From assembly GCF_002564465.1 (NCBI RefSeq), contig NZ_NUUX01000010.1, positions 1 through 64,000 on the forward strand: a stretch of DNA of 64,000 nucleotides, written 5' to 3'. The position numbers and the translations under genes were made by a program. The notes under the pieces are model-generated. The model did no database searches. It was not told the origin of the DNA and saw only the letters and a program-made list of their open reading frames with translations. The stretch's first letter is position 1, and each line of letters starts with the position of its first letter. The DNA is from Bacillus sp. AFS088145 (GTDB lineage Bacteria > Bacillota > Bacilli > Bacillales > Bacillaceae_G). This document shows, piece after piece, positions 28,327-37,838 of this stretch.

Positions 28327-28467
28327 TTATGAATTTTTAACTTCATTAAGAGCTTCAGTATTTGATTTACTTGGAGCAAAATAACCTTCTGAATTAACTG
28401 CAGCTGGTGTAGGTTGCCCTTTATTTTTGTTCTTCTTTTTTACATGTGGATTTTGATTGTGACCCAT
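28327..28467 (-). CDS. Small basic hydrophilic protein, 46 residues
   Basis: On the minus strand GGAGGTGA lies 7 bases before an ATG that opens MGHNQNPHVKKKNKNKGQPT, followed by AAVNSEGYFAPSKSNTEALN and EVKNS. The strong ribosome binding site and the composition (Asn/Lys/Gln-rich, no hydrophobic core) are typical of minor small acid-soluble spore proteins or similar sporulation peptides, but it matches no Ssp protein I can recall. Confidence 0.62.
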   Translation of the reverse strand: MGHNQNPHVKKKNKNKGQPTPAAVNSEGYFAPSKSNTEALNEVKNS

Positions 28468-28547
28468 GAATATCACCTCCAAATTTAGTATGTGCTATAT
28501 TTCCAACTTACTTTCGGAATTGTTATTAACAAAAAGTGGGAAGATTG

Positions 28548-30047
28548 CTAGGCAATTTTCTTCTCTTTTTTGGTATGTTTTCTTGAGCGGTTAAGAATTA
28601 GTAAAGCTAATATTGAAAAGAAGATTGGACCTGCAATCATCCAGATTGTTGAGTTGTAATCACCTTCGATAGCCGGTTGAATGATCGTAAAAAAGTTTGC
28701 AAATCCAACTACTAAAATAACAAGAATGCTTGCCAATAAAGCAGATGAATTTGATTTTAAAATTTGGAATGGTTTATCGATTTGATCATTCCTTTTAAAC
28801 ATTGGATACGCAATACCTAAAAATATATAAGGTAATGTCATTGAAACGTTCGTCATTAACGTTATTTTATTAAAAAATGCAGATGCTCCTTGACCGCCAA
28901 AGGAAGTAAGGACAATAATGATTGAAACAATTGCGAATTGCACCCACATTGCATTGACAGGCATACCTTTTTCATTTGTATCTGAAAATTTTGTCGGCCA
29001 TAAGTATTTAGGTGTGCCCTTGATGATTGTTTTTAATGGTGCATAAATTAATGTAAAAAATGCTCCGGTATATGCAAGAAACATTGATAAACCAGTAATT
29101 CTTGCAAACCAAATACCAATTTGATCGGCAGTATGTGTTGATAAATTAAAAGCTTTTCCAAGTTCTAATCCTAAATTATACATTAGAACATATGTTATAT
29201 TTCCTAAATTCGTTGTGGTAGCACTTAAATCATTTGACCAGTTAATAAAAATACCTACTAAAAAAATACCTAACGAATATCCTACTGAGATAATAATTGC
29301 AGAAATCGTAATTCCTTTTGGAAAATTACGTTCGGCGTTTTCGGTTTGATCAACTAAACTGCCGATTGCTTCTAATCCGCCATATGCAAAGATTGCAAAT
29401 ACAACAAATGATAGAATTGCGAGGGTAGATAGATAATTTGGATTAGGTGAGTGAGCAAATGCTGTAGATATGCTTTTAATTGGCTGAGCAAATTTTCCTC
29501 TATTAAATAGAAAAATAAGGATACTTGTGATTAGTAAAACTATATTTAATGAGAAAACTGTAACGCCACCAATCGTTGTAACCTTACTAATACTTTCGAT
29601 CCCTTTTGAAGCAAAATATGTCACAACTAACATCCAAAGTAATGCTAATAAGCCAATTGATTGAGTAGATGAAAGTCCAAATAATGAAAGGGATTGCGTT
29701 TTGTCTCTACCAAAAATAAATGTTGATAGGGGAATCCAAACCTTTGAAGAGACACTAACCATATAAATTACATAGGAAGAGAACCACATAAATGTTCCAA
29801 TAAACGCGAATCTAGGTCCAACTGAATCTGCCATCCATGTATAAATACCACCTTCTGAATGCTTATATGCAGCTCCGAACTCAGCCATCATAAAGGCAAA
29901 AGGAATAAAAAACGTAATAGCTGAGAGTAAATACCATGGAATTGCACTATATCCCATTAAATAAAAAGCTGTAGGTATATTTCCAAAACCATATACAGTT
30001 GTAAATACCATTAATATTAAGCCAACAAGTGAAAGTTTTTTACTCAA
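28548..30047 (-). CDS. APC family amino acid permease, YjeM-like
   Basis: A 499-residue protein with 12-14 membrane helices, in the glutamate/GABA-antiporter branch of the APC superfamily: N-terminal TTVYGFGNIPTAFYLMGYSA, AEFGAAYKHSEGGIYTWMAD, and AIFAYGGLEAIGSLVDQTEN. Length and these motifs fit E. coli YjeM. The substrate is unknown, presumably an amino acid. TTG start with GAGGTGAG upstream. Divergent from the DUF421 gene. Confidence 0.88.
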   Translation of the reverse strand: MSKKLSLVGLILMVFTTVYGFGNIPTAFYLMGYSAIPWYLLSAITFFIPFAFMMAEFGAAYKHSEGGIYTWMADSVGPRFAFIGTFMWFSSYVIYMVSVSSKVWIPLSTFIFGRDKTQSLSLFGLSSTQSIGLLALLWMLVVTYFASKGIESISKVTTIGGVTVFSLNIVLLITSILIFLFNRGKFAQPIKSISTAFAHSPNPNYLSTLAILSFVVFAIFAYGGLEAIGSLVDQTENAERNFPKGITISAIIISVGYSLGIFLVGIFINWSNDLSATTTNLGNITYVLMYNLGLELGKAFNLSTHTADQIGIWFARITGLSMFLAYTGAFFTLIYAPLKTIIKGTPKYLWPTKFSDTNEKGMPVNAMWVQFAIVSIIIVLTSFGGQGASAFFNKITLMTNVSMTLPYIFLGIAYPMFKRNDQIDKPFQILKSNSSALLASILVILVVGFANFFTIIQPAIEGDYNSTIWMIAGPIFFSILALLILNRSRKHTKKEKKIA

Positions 30048-30245
30048 GATCTCACCTCGTAATTAGTCGATTATAAATGAATAGTAATAGTTTCTTCAAT
30101 AATCGGTAATTTATGAGGACTTAACAACCAGTCAGTTTTACTTATTTTTTAGAAATAATAAAGAATAGTTTCGTTCTGTTTTTCAAACGCTAAGTTGATT
30201 AATAAATACTTAAAATGGTTTTTTGAAAGAGAAAGGATGAACTAA

Positions 30246-30944
30246 ATGAGCTTTAATGAAGTAGTATTAAGAGTTATATGCTCATTTTTTGTATTATTTA
30301 TTTTAACGAGATTAATGGGGAAGAAGGAGATTAGTCAATTAGATGTTTTTACATTTATAACAGCTATTACAATTGGGAATATAGCAGCATCAATTACGAC
30401 ATCTAAAACATTAACTATTGGAGATGGGATCATTGGATTAGTTGGCTGGGCAGTTTTGACGATCATCATGGGATATTTAAGTTTAAAATCTAAAACTGTA
30501 CGGCGAGTGATTCTTGGGGAACCAATTATTTTAATTAGACAAGGAAAAATAATGGAAAATGCATTAAAAAAAACTCGATTAGATACAGAGCAATTCCAAG
30601 GAATGCTTCGTAATGAGAATATTTATTCATTAAAAGATGTAGAGTACGCTATATTTGAAATCGATGGCAGTCTATCCATTATGAAAACAAAAGATGTTAA
30701 AACGAAAAAAAATAAAACATGGAAAAAAACTTTATTATTTCCGACTTCAACAGCAGTAGTAACTGACGGGGAAGTAAATGAAGATGCATTATCAAATTTA
30801 AACTTGGATAAAAAATGGTTAATGGCTCAACTTGAAAGGGTAGGCATAGAATCAATTTCAGATGTGTTTTTTGTTGAAGTACAAACCGATGGGTCGTTAT
30901 ATATCGACTACCGAGAAGATCATTTCAATGAAGAAGAAAATTAA
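30246..30944 (+). CDS. DUF421 family membrane protein (YetF/YkjA-like)
   Basis: A 232-residue protein with three N-terminal membrane helices, then the DUF421 cytoplasmic domain: RLMGKKEISQLDVFTFITAI, TIGNIAASI and GEPIILIRQGKIMENALKKT. B. subtilis members such as YetF are spore-associated and affect germination in related work; the role here is unknown. GAAAGGATG precedes ATG by about 7 bases. Confidence 0.88.
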   Translation: MSFNEVVLRVICSFFVLFILTRLMGKKEISQLDVFTFITAITIGNIAASITTSKTLTIGDGIIGLVGWAVLTIIMGYLSLKSKTVRRVILGEPIILIRQGKIMENALKKTRLDTEQFQGMLRNENIYSLKDVEYAIFEIDGSLSIMKTKDVKTKKNKTWKKTLLFPTSTAVVTDGEVNEDALSNLNLDKKWLMAQLERVGIESISDVFFVEVQTDGSLYIDYREDHFNEEEN

Positions 30945-30987
30945 TTGACTCACATCCTAGAGTGGATATGAGTCAATTAAGTTTTTA
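30941..30987. terminator. Bidirectional terminator between the DUF421 gene and mtnD
   Basis: TTAATTGACTCA pairs with TGAGTCAATTAA, with an inner TCC/GGA pair. T5 follows on the plus side and the mirror A/T-rich tract serves the minus side. Confidence 0.8.
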
Positions 30988-30992
30988 TCTAA

Positions 30993-31505
30993 TTATTCGT
31001 AAATCGGAACCCAGCCTTCAGTAGTAACAAACAATCGAACAGCAACTACTTTACGATCCTCCGCTAACGTGAAGTAGTGGCGTACATTTGGTGGTACTGA
31101 AATTAAATCTCCAGGATTCAAATTAACATGGAAAAATCCTTCATTTCCTTCGATAATAAACGTACCGTGACCGCTAACAATGAAGCGAACTTCGTCATCT
31201 GTATGATGATGCTCGCGGTTGAAGTTTTTAAGTAATTCATCAAGATTTGGAGTTGCTTTTGAAAGAGTAATAATATCACTTGCTAAATAGCCACGTCTTG
31301 ATGAAATACTGTTGATTTCAGCTTTAAAAGTTTCAAGAATCGTTGCTTTTTCATCATCTGATAAAATAAATTTTTCTTGTAACGAACTATGTAATTGTTC
31401 GATATTCCAATTTTCGTAAATTACACCTTGTTCTTCTAAATATGCTTTTACTTCAACATCACTTGTAATATGATAATCTTTTTTTTCTACCCAAATTGTT
31501 GCCAT
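30993..31505 (-). CDS. mtnD: Acireductone dioxygenase MtnD
   Basis: A 170-residue cupin. The metal ligands are in HHHTDDEVRFI (two His and the Glu) and the later VRHYF His. It converts acireductone plus O2 to formate and 2-keto-4-methylthiobutyrate (Fe form), the last ring-opening step of methionine salvage. Last gene of the S-box-controlled minus-strand operon mtnW-mtnX-mtnB-mtnD. GGAGGAATG precedes the ATG. Confidence 0.95.
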   Translation of the reverse strand: MATIWVEKKDYHITSDVEVKAYLEEQGVIYENWNIEQLHSSLQEKFILSDDEKATILETFKAEINSISSRRGYLASDIITLSKATPNLDELLKNFNREHHHTDDEVRFIVSGHGTFIIEGNEGFFHVNLNPGDLISVPPNVRHYFTLAEDRKVVAVRLFVTTEGWVPIYE

Positions 31506-31521
31506 TCTTCATTCCTCCAAA

Positions 31522-32148
31522 TTAGTTCTTTATAAATGTATTTTTTTGTATACCTTGTAGTGCGTATTGGAATAGAAACTCATAAGCTTCTAAATTTTTT
31601 TTAGCTTCAAATGCTGATTCGGCCCATACCGTTATACCGTGATTATGAATTAATACAGCACCATGATCATTCTTTATATGTGGAAGAAATTCATCTGCAA
31701 GAGTAGGGATATGCGCATGATTTTTTATAATTGGAATTGTAATTTCTGCATTTTCTTCCCATAGACCTAATGCTTTAATAATTTCGATACCTGAAAAAGA
31801 TAACTCATCTTGATATGGAAAATCCTTTGTTATAAAGTTATTTGCTAAAGTGTGTACATGAAGAACGCATTTTGCATTTGTGTGTTGATAAATTAGACGA
31901 TGCAAAATGGCTTCAGCTGATGGTTTTTTTGAATCATCCCAAACAGATTGGTCAAATTCATTAACGAGTAAAAAATCGTCATAAGTATGTTTAGTTTTAT
32001 CTTTACCACTAGTAGTAACTAAAAAGTTCAAAGGCTCCTCATTTACTTTAATTGATAAATTTCCACTAGTTCCTAAAAACCAATCTCGATCAGCAAGTAC
32101 TTTTTTTACTTCACGGATTTCATCATAATGTTTGAAAAAGTCCTTCAA
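31522..32148 (-). CDS. mtnB: Methylthioribulose-1-phosphate dehydratase MtnB
   Basis: A 208-residue class II aldolase/adducin-type zinc enzyme: zinc ligands in CVLHVHTLAN and the later HIPTLAD and NHGITVWA, with GTSGNLSIK at the substrate site. It dehydrates 5-methylthioribulose-1-phosphate. TTG start after AAGGAGG, overlapping the mtnX stop codon, which implies translational coupling. Confidence 0.95.
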   Translation of the reverse strand: MKDFFKHYDEIREVKKVLADRDWFLGTSGNLSIKVNEEPLNFLVTTSGKDKTKHTYDDFLLVNEFDQSVWDDSKKPSAEAILHRLIYQHTNAKCVLHVHTLANNFITKDFPYQDELSFSGIEIIKALGLWEENAEITIPIIKNHAHIPTLADEFLPHIKNDHGAVLIHNHGITVWAESAFEAKKNLEAYEFLFQYALQGIQKNTFIKN

Positions 32149-32798
32149 ACTAGCACCTCCTTCTCTAATGAAGCTCGAATATCATAGAAATTTTCAAAAG
32201 GAATGAAAGGTAAAGATAGTTCTTCACATTTATCTTTTAAGAAATCTCGAGCAAAAATTAAATTGGCTTCTTTTGCAATTTGTAAGTCTGTAATTGAATC
32301 GCCAATGACAATGATAAAATCATTTGATTCACTAAATTTTCTTTTAACAGATGGTTTACACATTCCACAATCATTCGTACAGTTTTCATCACAAGAGTGA
32401 TCCCAATGAATTTTTACAGTTTGGCCTGTAAAGTCAGTTCGATTACATAAAATATCCGAAGGTGGAAGGTAATCCGCTAATATTGGATGAACGAAAAAAT
32501 CTAGTCCGCCACTTACAACTTTTAACTCATATTGTTGAACGCTTACAAATTGAATAAAATCGCTAAAACCATTTCGAATGACAGTACGATCGATTACAAA
32601 ATCGGTCATTTCTTGTTTTTTCGTTGAAGGAATTGTAGCAAACATTTTCTCTACGCCTTCTCGAATTGATATATTGCCATTTAACACTTCAATTGTTAAT
32701 TCAATTACTGAAGGTGGAGCAAATTCTTTAACTAAATTAACGATATTGTCTCCCTCCGTAATTGTTCCATCAAAATCACAAAAAATCTTTATCGCCAT
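32145..32798 (-). CDS. mtnX: HK-MTPenyl-1-P phosphatase MtnX
   Basis: A 217-residue HAD phosphatase. Motif I is FCDFDGTIT, motif II the SGG in VVSGGLDF, and motif III the GDSITD near residue 155; a Cys-rich insert (CDENCTNDCGMC) is characteristic of MtnX. It removes phosphate from 2-hydroxy-3-keto-5-methylthiopentenyl-1-phosphate to give acireductone. ATG 32798 is chosen since GGGGG lies 8 bases upstream; the gap to the mtnW stop is only 5 bases. Confidence 0.93.
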   Translation of the reverse strand: MAIKIFCDFDGTITEGDNIVNLVKEFAPPSVIELTIEVLNGNISIREGVEKMFATIPSTKKQEMTDFVIDRTVIRNGFSDFIQFVSVQQYELKVVSGGLDFFVHPILADYLPPSDILCNRTDFTGQTVKIHWDHSCDENCTNDCGMCKPSVKRKFSESNDFIIVIGDSITDLQIAKEANLIFARDFLKDKCEELSLPFIPFENFYDIRASLEKEVLV

Positions 32799-32803
32799 TG
32801 TTG

Positions 32804-34024
32804 TTACCCCCAAAGTTGTAATGCTTTTTGTAGTGATGTATTTGGAAGCGCGTAGTCTTTTAACTCAACTCCAGATAATGTTGCTGAAATTGCTTCCCTA
32901 AATGCATTACCTCCACCGATTGGTCCATCCGGATGACCATGTACACCGCCGCCAGCGTTGATGACTTGTTCAATTCCAAAATCTTGAATTAATTGAGGCA
33001 CAAGTCCTGGATGAATTCCAGCAGAAGGGACTGGGAATGTCTCTTTTAATCCATTTGATACTGTTAAATTTTCAGCGATTTTTAAAGCTGTCTCTTTTTG
33101 TAATGCAACTGATCCATATGGTGAAGGGAAAAGACTGAAATCTGCACCAGCAATTCGTAATAGTTTCCCTAGTAATAGTCCTGCGTCAATTCCATAAATT
33201 GGTGATGATGTAAACGCCCCCGATACAGCAGGATGAGCCATAATTGGAATATTAATTGATGGATCTTCTGCCAAACCTTGAAGGACATCAATTCCATACG
33301 AGAACACATTTAATAAAAATACATCAGCACCAGCTTCTGCAGCACGTAATGCTTTTTCTTTTAACTCATATGTACGGCCAGTTAAATTCACCGCATATAA
33401 TGTTTTGTGTCCTGTTTTTTCATAAACTTGATTCAAAATATTTTTTCCGTGTGTGACGCGATCCGTAATCGATGTAATCGTGTCAAAAAGAATCTCGTCA
33501 TCTTTTATTAAATCTACGCCACCTAAAGCTTGTTTTTTTAATTCCTCTGAAATGTATTGAATATCTCTGCCGATAATTGATTTAAAAATGCTCATTAATA
33601 AAGGTCGATCAAATACATCCAATTTCTCTCGAATGCCTTTAATACCAAATTTTGGACCCGGAAAAAGATTTAAAATGTCGTCAGTAAAATTTAAATCAAT
33701 TAGTTTAATTTCACCATCAAGGGATAGCTTACCGAAAACGGTTGTTAAAATAGCTGGAAGATCAGCTGAAAAATTTAAGCTAGGATAATAGATTTCAATA
33801 ATCCCTTTTGTCGGTTTATACCCTAAAAAGTTAACGATATTTTCTTCGCAATCTATTTCATGAACAGAAAGAACTTTGCCTTTATGCTTTTGTAATTGTA
33901 TTTGATCATTTTGAGGTAAAGACGTCCAAGAACCAACCGTTAAACCTAGAGCGATTGATTCTGCCTTTTTTTCTAAATGATGATTTTTATCATAAACTTG
34001 GTAAGTTGCTATTACTCCACTCAT
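32804..34024 (-). CDS. mtnW: 2,3-diketo-5-methylthiopentyl-1-P enolase MtnW (RuBisCO-like)
   Basis: A 406-residue RuBisCO-like protein of the enolase type. The carbamylated-lysine motif is GVDLIKDDE, and phosphate-binding parts include [15 protein letters not shown] near the C terminus. It enolises 2,3-diketo-5-methylthiopentyl-1-phosphate and does not fix CO2. First gene of the operon behind the S-box riboswitch. GGAGG precedes the ATG. Confidence 0.95.
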   Translation of the reverse strand: MSGVIATYQVYDKNHHLEKKAESIALGLTVGSWTSLPQNDQIQLQKHKGKVLSVHEIDCEENIVNFLGYKPTKGIIEIYYPSLNFSADLPAILTTVFGKLSLDGEIKLIDLNFTDDILNLFPGPKFGIKGIREKLDVFDRPLLMSIFKSIIGRDIQYISEELKKQALGGVDLIKDDEILFDTITSITDRVTHGKNILNQVYEKTGHKTLYAVNLTGRTYELKEKALRAAEAGADVFLLNVFSYGIDVLQGLAEDPSINIPIMAHPAVSGAFTSSPIYGIDAGLLLGKLLRIAGADFSLFPSPYGSVALQKETALKIAENLTVSNGLKETFPVPSAGIHPGLVPQLIQDFGIEQVINAGGGVHGHPDGPIGGGNAFREAISATLSGVELKDYALPNTSLQKALQLWG

Positions 34025-34055
34025 CTCAAAACCTCCAAAAAGTTTTAATCAAACA

Positions 34056-34191
34056 AAAAACCTCTCCACTAAGGAGAGGTTTACCTACACCTTATCTGTC
34101 AGCAAATGCTGCGAGAATTAGCACCGTACTAGTTAACTAGCCGGTTGCCGGGTTTCATCGGGCTCGGTCCCTCCACCTACTCTGAATAAAG
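34056..34191 (-). ncRNA. SAM-I (S-box) riboswitch upstream of mtnW
   Basis: Read on the minus strand from 34191: AGAGTAGGTGGAGGGACC, then the GATGAAACCCGGCAACC core, TACGGTGCTAATTC and the closing ATAAGG, the full S-box signature. A terminator stem AAACCTCTCC/GGAGAGGTTT with T6 occupies 34056-34082. SAM binding stops transcription, so the mtnWXBD operon is expressed when SAM is scarce. Confidence 0.95.
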
Positions 34192-34224
34192 TAATATTTA
34201 ATTTTGAATTCTTAATCTAATCGC

Positions 34225-34253
34225 ATTATTTCATGAACAATCACAATTGTCAA
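34225..34253 (-). promoter_or_regulatory. Promoter of the mtnW operon
   Basis: On the minus strand TTGACA (34253-34248) and AATAAT (34230-34225) are 17 bases apart. The -35 box overlaps the mtnE stop codon. The start site would lie just before the S-box aptamer. Confidence 0.65.
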
Positions 34254-35428
34254 ACATTAAATTTTGAAAATATTTCAATCTCTTTTAATCTAGCAACTGC
34301 TTCCTTCAGTCTAACAGTATCGGATAGTAGGCCAACTCTTACATAGCCTTCACCATATTCTCCAAATCCATTTCCTGGAGCGACTGCAATATGTGCCTTT
34401 TCAAGTAATAGATCTGCAAATTCCTGTGATGTAAAACTTGATGGGATTTTTAACCATGCAAAAAACGAACCTGCTGGTGCAGTTACTTCCCATCCGATTT
34501 CGTGACAGCCGCTAATAAATACATTTCTACGTTCTTCATAAAGTGCCAATAGTTGTTTTACACTTTCTTGAGATTCAGTTAGTGCAGCAGCCGCAGCTTC
34601 TTGAACAGCAGGGAAGATGCTTACATAAAGATGATCCTGTAATAGATTAATTGCAGAAATAACCTCTTTATTTCCAACTGCAAAACCGATTCTCCAACCA
34701 GCCATATTATACGTTTTAGAAAGGGTATAAATTTCAATCCCGCATTCTTTTGCCCCAGGCGTTTGGAGATAACTTAAAGGTTTTTTGCCGTCAAAACCAA
34801 ATGCGCCGTAAGCAAAATCATGACAAATTGTAATCTGATTATTTTTTGCTAGCTCAACAGTTTCTTTAAAAAATTCCTCTGTTGCTATAGCACCTGTGGG
34901 ATTATTTGGATAATTAATAAATAATATTTTACTAGCATCCAAAACATCCTGAGGAATTAATTTATAATCTGGTAAAAATTGATTTTCTTCAAGTAATGGA
35001 AGCATGTATGGAACTGTTTTTGAAAGAGATATACCAGATAAATAGTCTGGATAGCCTGGGTCGGGCACTAAAATTGTATCTCCAGCGTCACATAAACAAA
35101 GTGGTAACTCCACTAATCCGGCTTTTCCACCGAATAAGATAGCTACTTCTTCCTCTGGGTCTAAATCAACATCATACTCTCGTTTATAAAACTCTACAAC
35201 AGCATTTTTTAAAGAGCTCATTCCTCTAAACGGAGAATAACGATGAGTTAAAGGGTTTTCAACAGACTTTTGTAATGCTTTTATAATATGGTCGGGTGTA
35301 GGTTGATCTGGATTTCCTTGACCAAGATTAATGACATCATGACCATTTCCTATTGACTGATTCACTTTTTGGACGAGTGAAGCAAAAAATTGTTTTGGTA
35401 AATTGTTTAATAGTTTACTATGATTCAA
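34250..35428 (-). CDS. mtnE: Aminotransferase MtnE (methionine salvage)
   Basis: A 392-residue class I PLP aminotransferase. The PLP lysine is in LSKTYNMAGWRIG; NYPNNPTGA and the C-terminal YVRVGLL are family marks. MtnE transaminates 2-keto-4-methylthiobutyrate to methionine, the final salvage step. TTG 35428 is chosen because GGAG lies 8 bases upstream; the GTG at 35437 overlaps that site. It reads toward the mtnW riboswitch and is divergent from mtnU. No S-box is visible in front of it. Confidence 0.9.
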   Translation of the reverse strand: MNHSKLLNNLPKQFFASLVQKVNQSIGNGHDVINLGQGNPDQPTPDHIIKALQKSVENPLTHRYSPFRGMSSLKNAVVEFYKREYDVDLDPEEEVAILFGGKAGLVELPLCLCDAGDTILVPDPGYPDYLSGISLSKTVPYMLPLLEENQFLPDYKLIPQDVLDASKILFINYPNNPTGAIATEEFFKETVELAKNNQITICHDFAYGAFGFDGKKPLSYLQTPGAKECGIEIYTLSKTYNMAGWRIGFAVGNKEVISAINLLQDHLYVSIFPAVQEAAAAALTESQESVKQLLALYEERRNVFISGCHEIGWEVTAPAGSFFAWLKIPSSFTSQEFADLLLEKAHIAVAPGNGFGEYGEGYVRVGLLSDTVRLKEAVARLKEIEIFSKFNV

Positions 35429-35577
35429 GTTAATCACTCCAAAAATATAATAAAATTAATTTGAATAGATCGTTTCTTAATCGAATGATTTTCATGAACG
35501 ACTGTTGCAATAACTTTCACCATCATATATGCTCGATTTAAAAATGTCTATAAAATTTAGAATAGGGTGAATAAATT

Positions 35578-36363
35578 GTGATTAAAATTGCGTGTATTCA
35601 ATCTGACGTTATATTAGGTGAATCAAAGGCTAATTTAGAGAAAATGAAAACTAAAATAAACGAAGCTGTTAAAGAAAATATTCGTGTAATCGTATTACCA
35701 GAATTATGGACAACAGGCTATTGTCTGGAAGAAATTGGCTTGCACACAGGAGAACAGGAAGCGGTTATTTCTGAACTTCAGTCCATTGCAAAATCAAATA
35801 ACGTAATATTGATTGCTGGTTCGTTTCCAATTGCAAGAGAAAATGGTGTTACGAATACATTAATTGTTATTAGCAGTACTGGAGAATTAGTAAAATCTTA
35901 TGATAAAGTTCATTTGTTCCAGTTAATGAACGAGCATCATTATCTACAATCAGGTAAAAAAGATGGTCTTTTTGAAATCGATGGATTAACGGCGGCAGGT
36001 TTTGTTTGCTATGATTTGCGTTTTCCTGAATGGATTGGAGCTCATTCTCAAAAGGGTGCAGAAGTTTTATTTTTTGTTGCCGAATGGCCAATTCAAAGAA
36101 TGAATCATTGGGATATCTTATTAAAAGCAAGAGCAATCGAAAATCAGTGTTATGTTGTTGCTTGTAATCGAGTAGGAAAAGATTTAGCGAATACATTTGG
36201 TGGAGGATCAATGATCATTGACCCTTGGGGAGAAGTAGTAACCAAAGGCAGCACAAATGAAGAAATCGTTTTTGGCGAAATTGATCCAAAAAAAGTCGAT
36301 GAAATACGCGGTACAATTCCTATTTTTGAAGACAGAAAAGAAGAAATTTACAAAAAGTTTTAA
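35578..36363 (+). CDS. mtnU: Nitrilase-family omega-amidase MtnU
   Basis: A 261-residue carbon-nitrogen hydrolase. The Glu-Lys-Cys triad is in LPELWTTGY, YDKVHLFQ and CYDLRFPE. In the salvage context it probably hydrolyses the alpha-ketoglutaramate left when MtnE uses glutamine as amino donor. GTG start with AGGGTGA upstream. It sits between mtnE and mtnK as in B. subtilis-type mtn clusters. Confidence 0.9.
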   Translation: MIKIACIQSDVILGESKANLEKMKTKINEAVKENIRVIVLPELWTTGYCLEEIGLHTGEQEAVISELQSIAKSNNVILIAGSFPIARENGVTNTLIVISSTGELVKSYDKVHLFQLMNEHHYLQSGKKDGLFEIDGLTAAGFVCYDLRFPEWIGAHSQKGAEVLFFVAEWPIQRMNHWDILLKARAIENQCYVVACNRVGKDLANTFGGGSMIIDPWGEVVTKGSTNEEIVFGEIDPKKVDEIRGTIPIFEDRKEEIYKKF

Positions 36364-36371
36364 AAAAGTAA

Positions 36372-36401
36372 TTGACAAATTAAAAATCTATAAACTAAAA
36401 T
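36372..36401 (+). promoter_or_regulatory. Promoter of the mtnK operon
   Basis: TTGACA (36372-36377) and TAAAAT (36396-36401) with an 18-base spacer, about 25 bases before the S-box aptamer. Confidence 0.75.
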
Positions 36402-36425
36402 ACGATTATAAAATCAAATATGCGA

Positions 36426-36637
36426 ACTCTTATTTCGAGTAGGCGGAGGGATTTGGCCCGACGATGCCCAGCAACCGACCGTAATACCATTGTGAAATGG
36501 GGCGTATTGTTTACGCCTGAGCTTAAATGCTCAGTAAGGCACGGTGCTAATTCCAACAGAAAAGAAATTTTCTGGTAGATAAGAGACGAAAGCCAATTAG
36601 TATTGCCTCTTTTCGTCTCGGAAAAGAGGCTTTTTAT
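36426..36637 (+). ncRNA. SAM-I (S-box) riboswitch upstream of mtnK
   Basis: Signature elements in order are CTCTTATTTCGAGTAGGCGG, AGGGATTTGGCCCGACGATG, CCCAGCAACCG, CACGGTGCTAATTCC and GATAAGAGACG. An extended internal helix (TGAGC/GCTCA) lies before CACGGTGC. The terminator is CCTCTTTTC/GGAAAAGAGG with T5 at 36606-36635; AAGAGACGAAA at 36581-36591 can pair with TTTCGTCTC as the anti-terminator. It controls mtnK-mtnA and very likely the three transporter genes behind them. Confidence 0.95.
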
Positions 36638-36665
36638 TTTGCAAAATTCAAGGGGGATGAATTTA

Positions 36666-37832
36666 GTGACTGTCATTGAACGAAAAGAATATAGACCATT
36701 AACAGAAGCAACTGCAATTACTTATTTACAAAAACTTGGCTATTTTAAAGATGAACTATGTGAATGTATCGAAATTGGTGATGGGAATTTAAATTTAGTG
36801 TTTAAAGTAAATCCAGTAGGAAGCAAGAAAGGGTTAATTATCAAACAGGCTCTACCATACGCAAAAGTTGTTGGGGAAAGCTGGCCACTTACATTAAAGC
36901 GAGCTACGATCGAGAGTAATGCGACAAAAATCTACAATGAGTTAATCCCATTACATGCACCAAAAATTTTAGAACATGACGAAGATCAAGCTGTAACTGT
37001 AATGGAGGATCTTTCACATTTACAAATTTTACGAAAAGGTTTCATTGAGAAAAAAAGCTATCCGTTTTTAGCTGAACATATCGGTGAATTTTTAGCAAAG
37101 TCATTATTTTTCACTTCAGACTTTGGAACTTCACCAGCTAAGAAAAAAGAGCTAGAGTATCTTTTTAATAATCCTGACTTATGTGATATAACAGAAAATC
37201 TTGTATATACAGATCCATTTTTTAACAGTGAAACAAATAGTTTTGAAGAAGAATTAACAGATGAAATTCAAGAACTATGGAATGATGCAGATCTACAAAT
37301 AGAGGTTGCGAAACTAAAATTAGATTTCTTATCGAAAAAAGAAGCATTATTACATGGTGATTTACATACGGGAAGCATTTTCGTATCTGAAACAGAAACA
37401 AAAATAATTGATCCGGAATTTGCATTTGTCGGACCAATCGGATTTGATTTAGGGCAAATTCAGGCAAATTTACTTTTTCAACTTTTCAGCCGTACTGAAT
37501 TAAAAGACGAAATTATTGAACACATTTTAAACGTTGAAAAAGTTTTTAATGAAACATTTATTCGACTATGGGAAGAGCATAGTGTTAGACCATTTAATCA
37601 AAAAGCTCTAATTAAAGAAAAAATAGAAGGTTATTGGGTGGATGCAATTGGGGTTATTGGATGTGAATTAATCCGCAGAAGTATCGGTCTTGCTCACGTT
37701 GAAGATATTGATTCACTGGAACAAAATCAAAAAATTGAAGCAAAGAAAAAAGTCTTAAAATTCGGAGTATATTGTATAAAAAATAGATTTACTATTAGAA
37801 ATATTGGAAATTTACTTAATGGATTGGAGTAA
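36666..37832 (+). CDS. mtnK: 5-methylthioribose kinase MtnK
   Basis: A 388-residue APH-fold kinase. IGDGNLNLVFKV is the nucleotide loop, LLHGDLHTGSIFV the catalytic loop, and IIDPEFAFVGPIGFDLGQ the metal-binding Asp-Pro-Glu typical of MtnK. It phosphorylates methylthioribose to the 1-phosphate. GTG 36666 lies 9 bases after AAGGGGG; the in-frame ATG at 36657 touches that site and is less likely. First gene of a five-gene S-box operon. Confidence 0.94.
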   Translation: MTVIERKEYRPLTEATAITYLQKLGYFKDELCECIEIGDGNLNLVFKVNPVGSKKGLIIKQALPYAKVVGESWPLTLKRATIESNATKIYNELIPLHAPKILEHDEDQAVTVMEDLSHLQILRKGFIEKKSYPFLAEHIGEFLAKSLFFTSDFGTSPAKKKELEYLFNNPDLCDITENLVYTDPFFNSETNSFEEELTDEIQELWNDADLQIEVAKLKLDFLSKKEALLHGDLHTGSIFVSETETKIIDPEFAFVGPIGFDLGQIQANLLFQLFSRTELKDEIIEHILNVEKVFNETFIRLWEEHSVRPFNQKALIKEKIEGYWVDAIGVIGCELIRRSIGLAHVEDIDSLEQNQKIEAKKKVLKFGVYCIKNRFTIRNIGNLLNGLE

Positions 37833-37838
37833 TAATTG

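Noticed and set aside
32804-34024. RuBisCO-like gene as a CO2-fixing enzyme
   Set aside because: Its place in the mtn operon and its length identify it as the MtnW enolase of methionine salvage.
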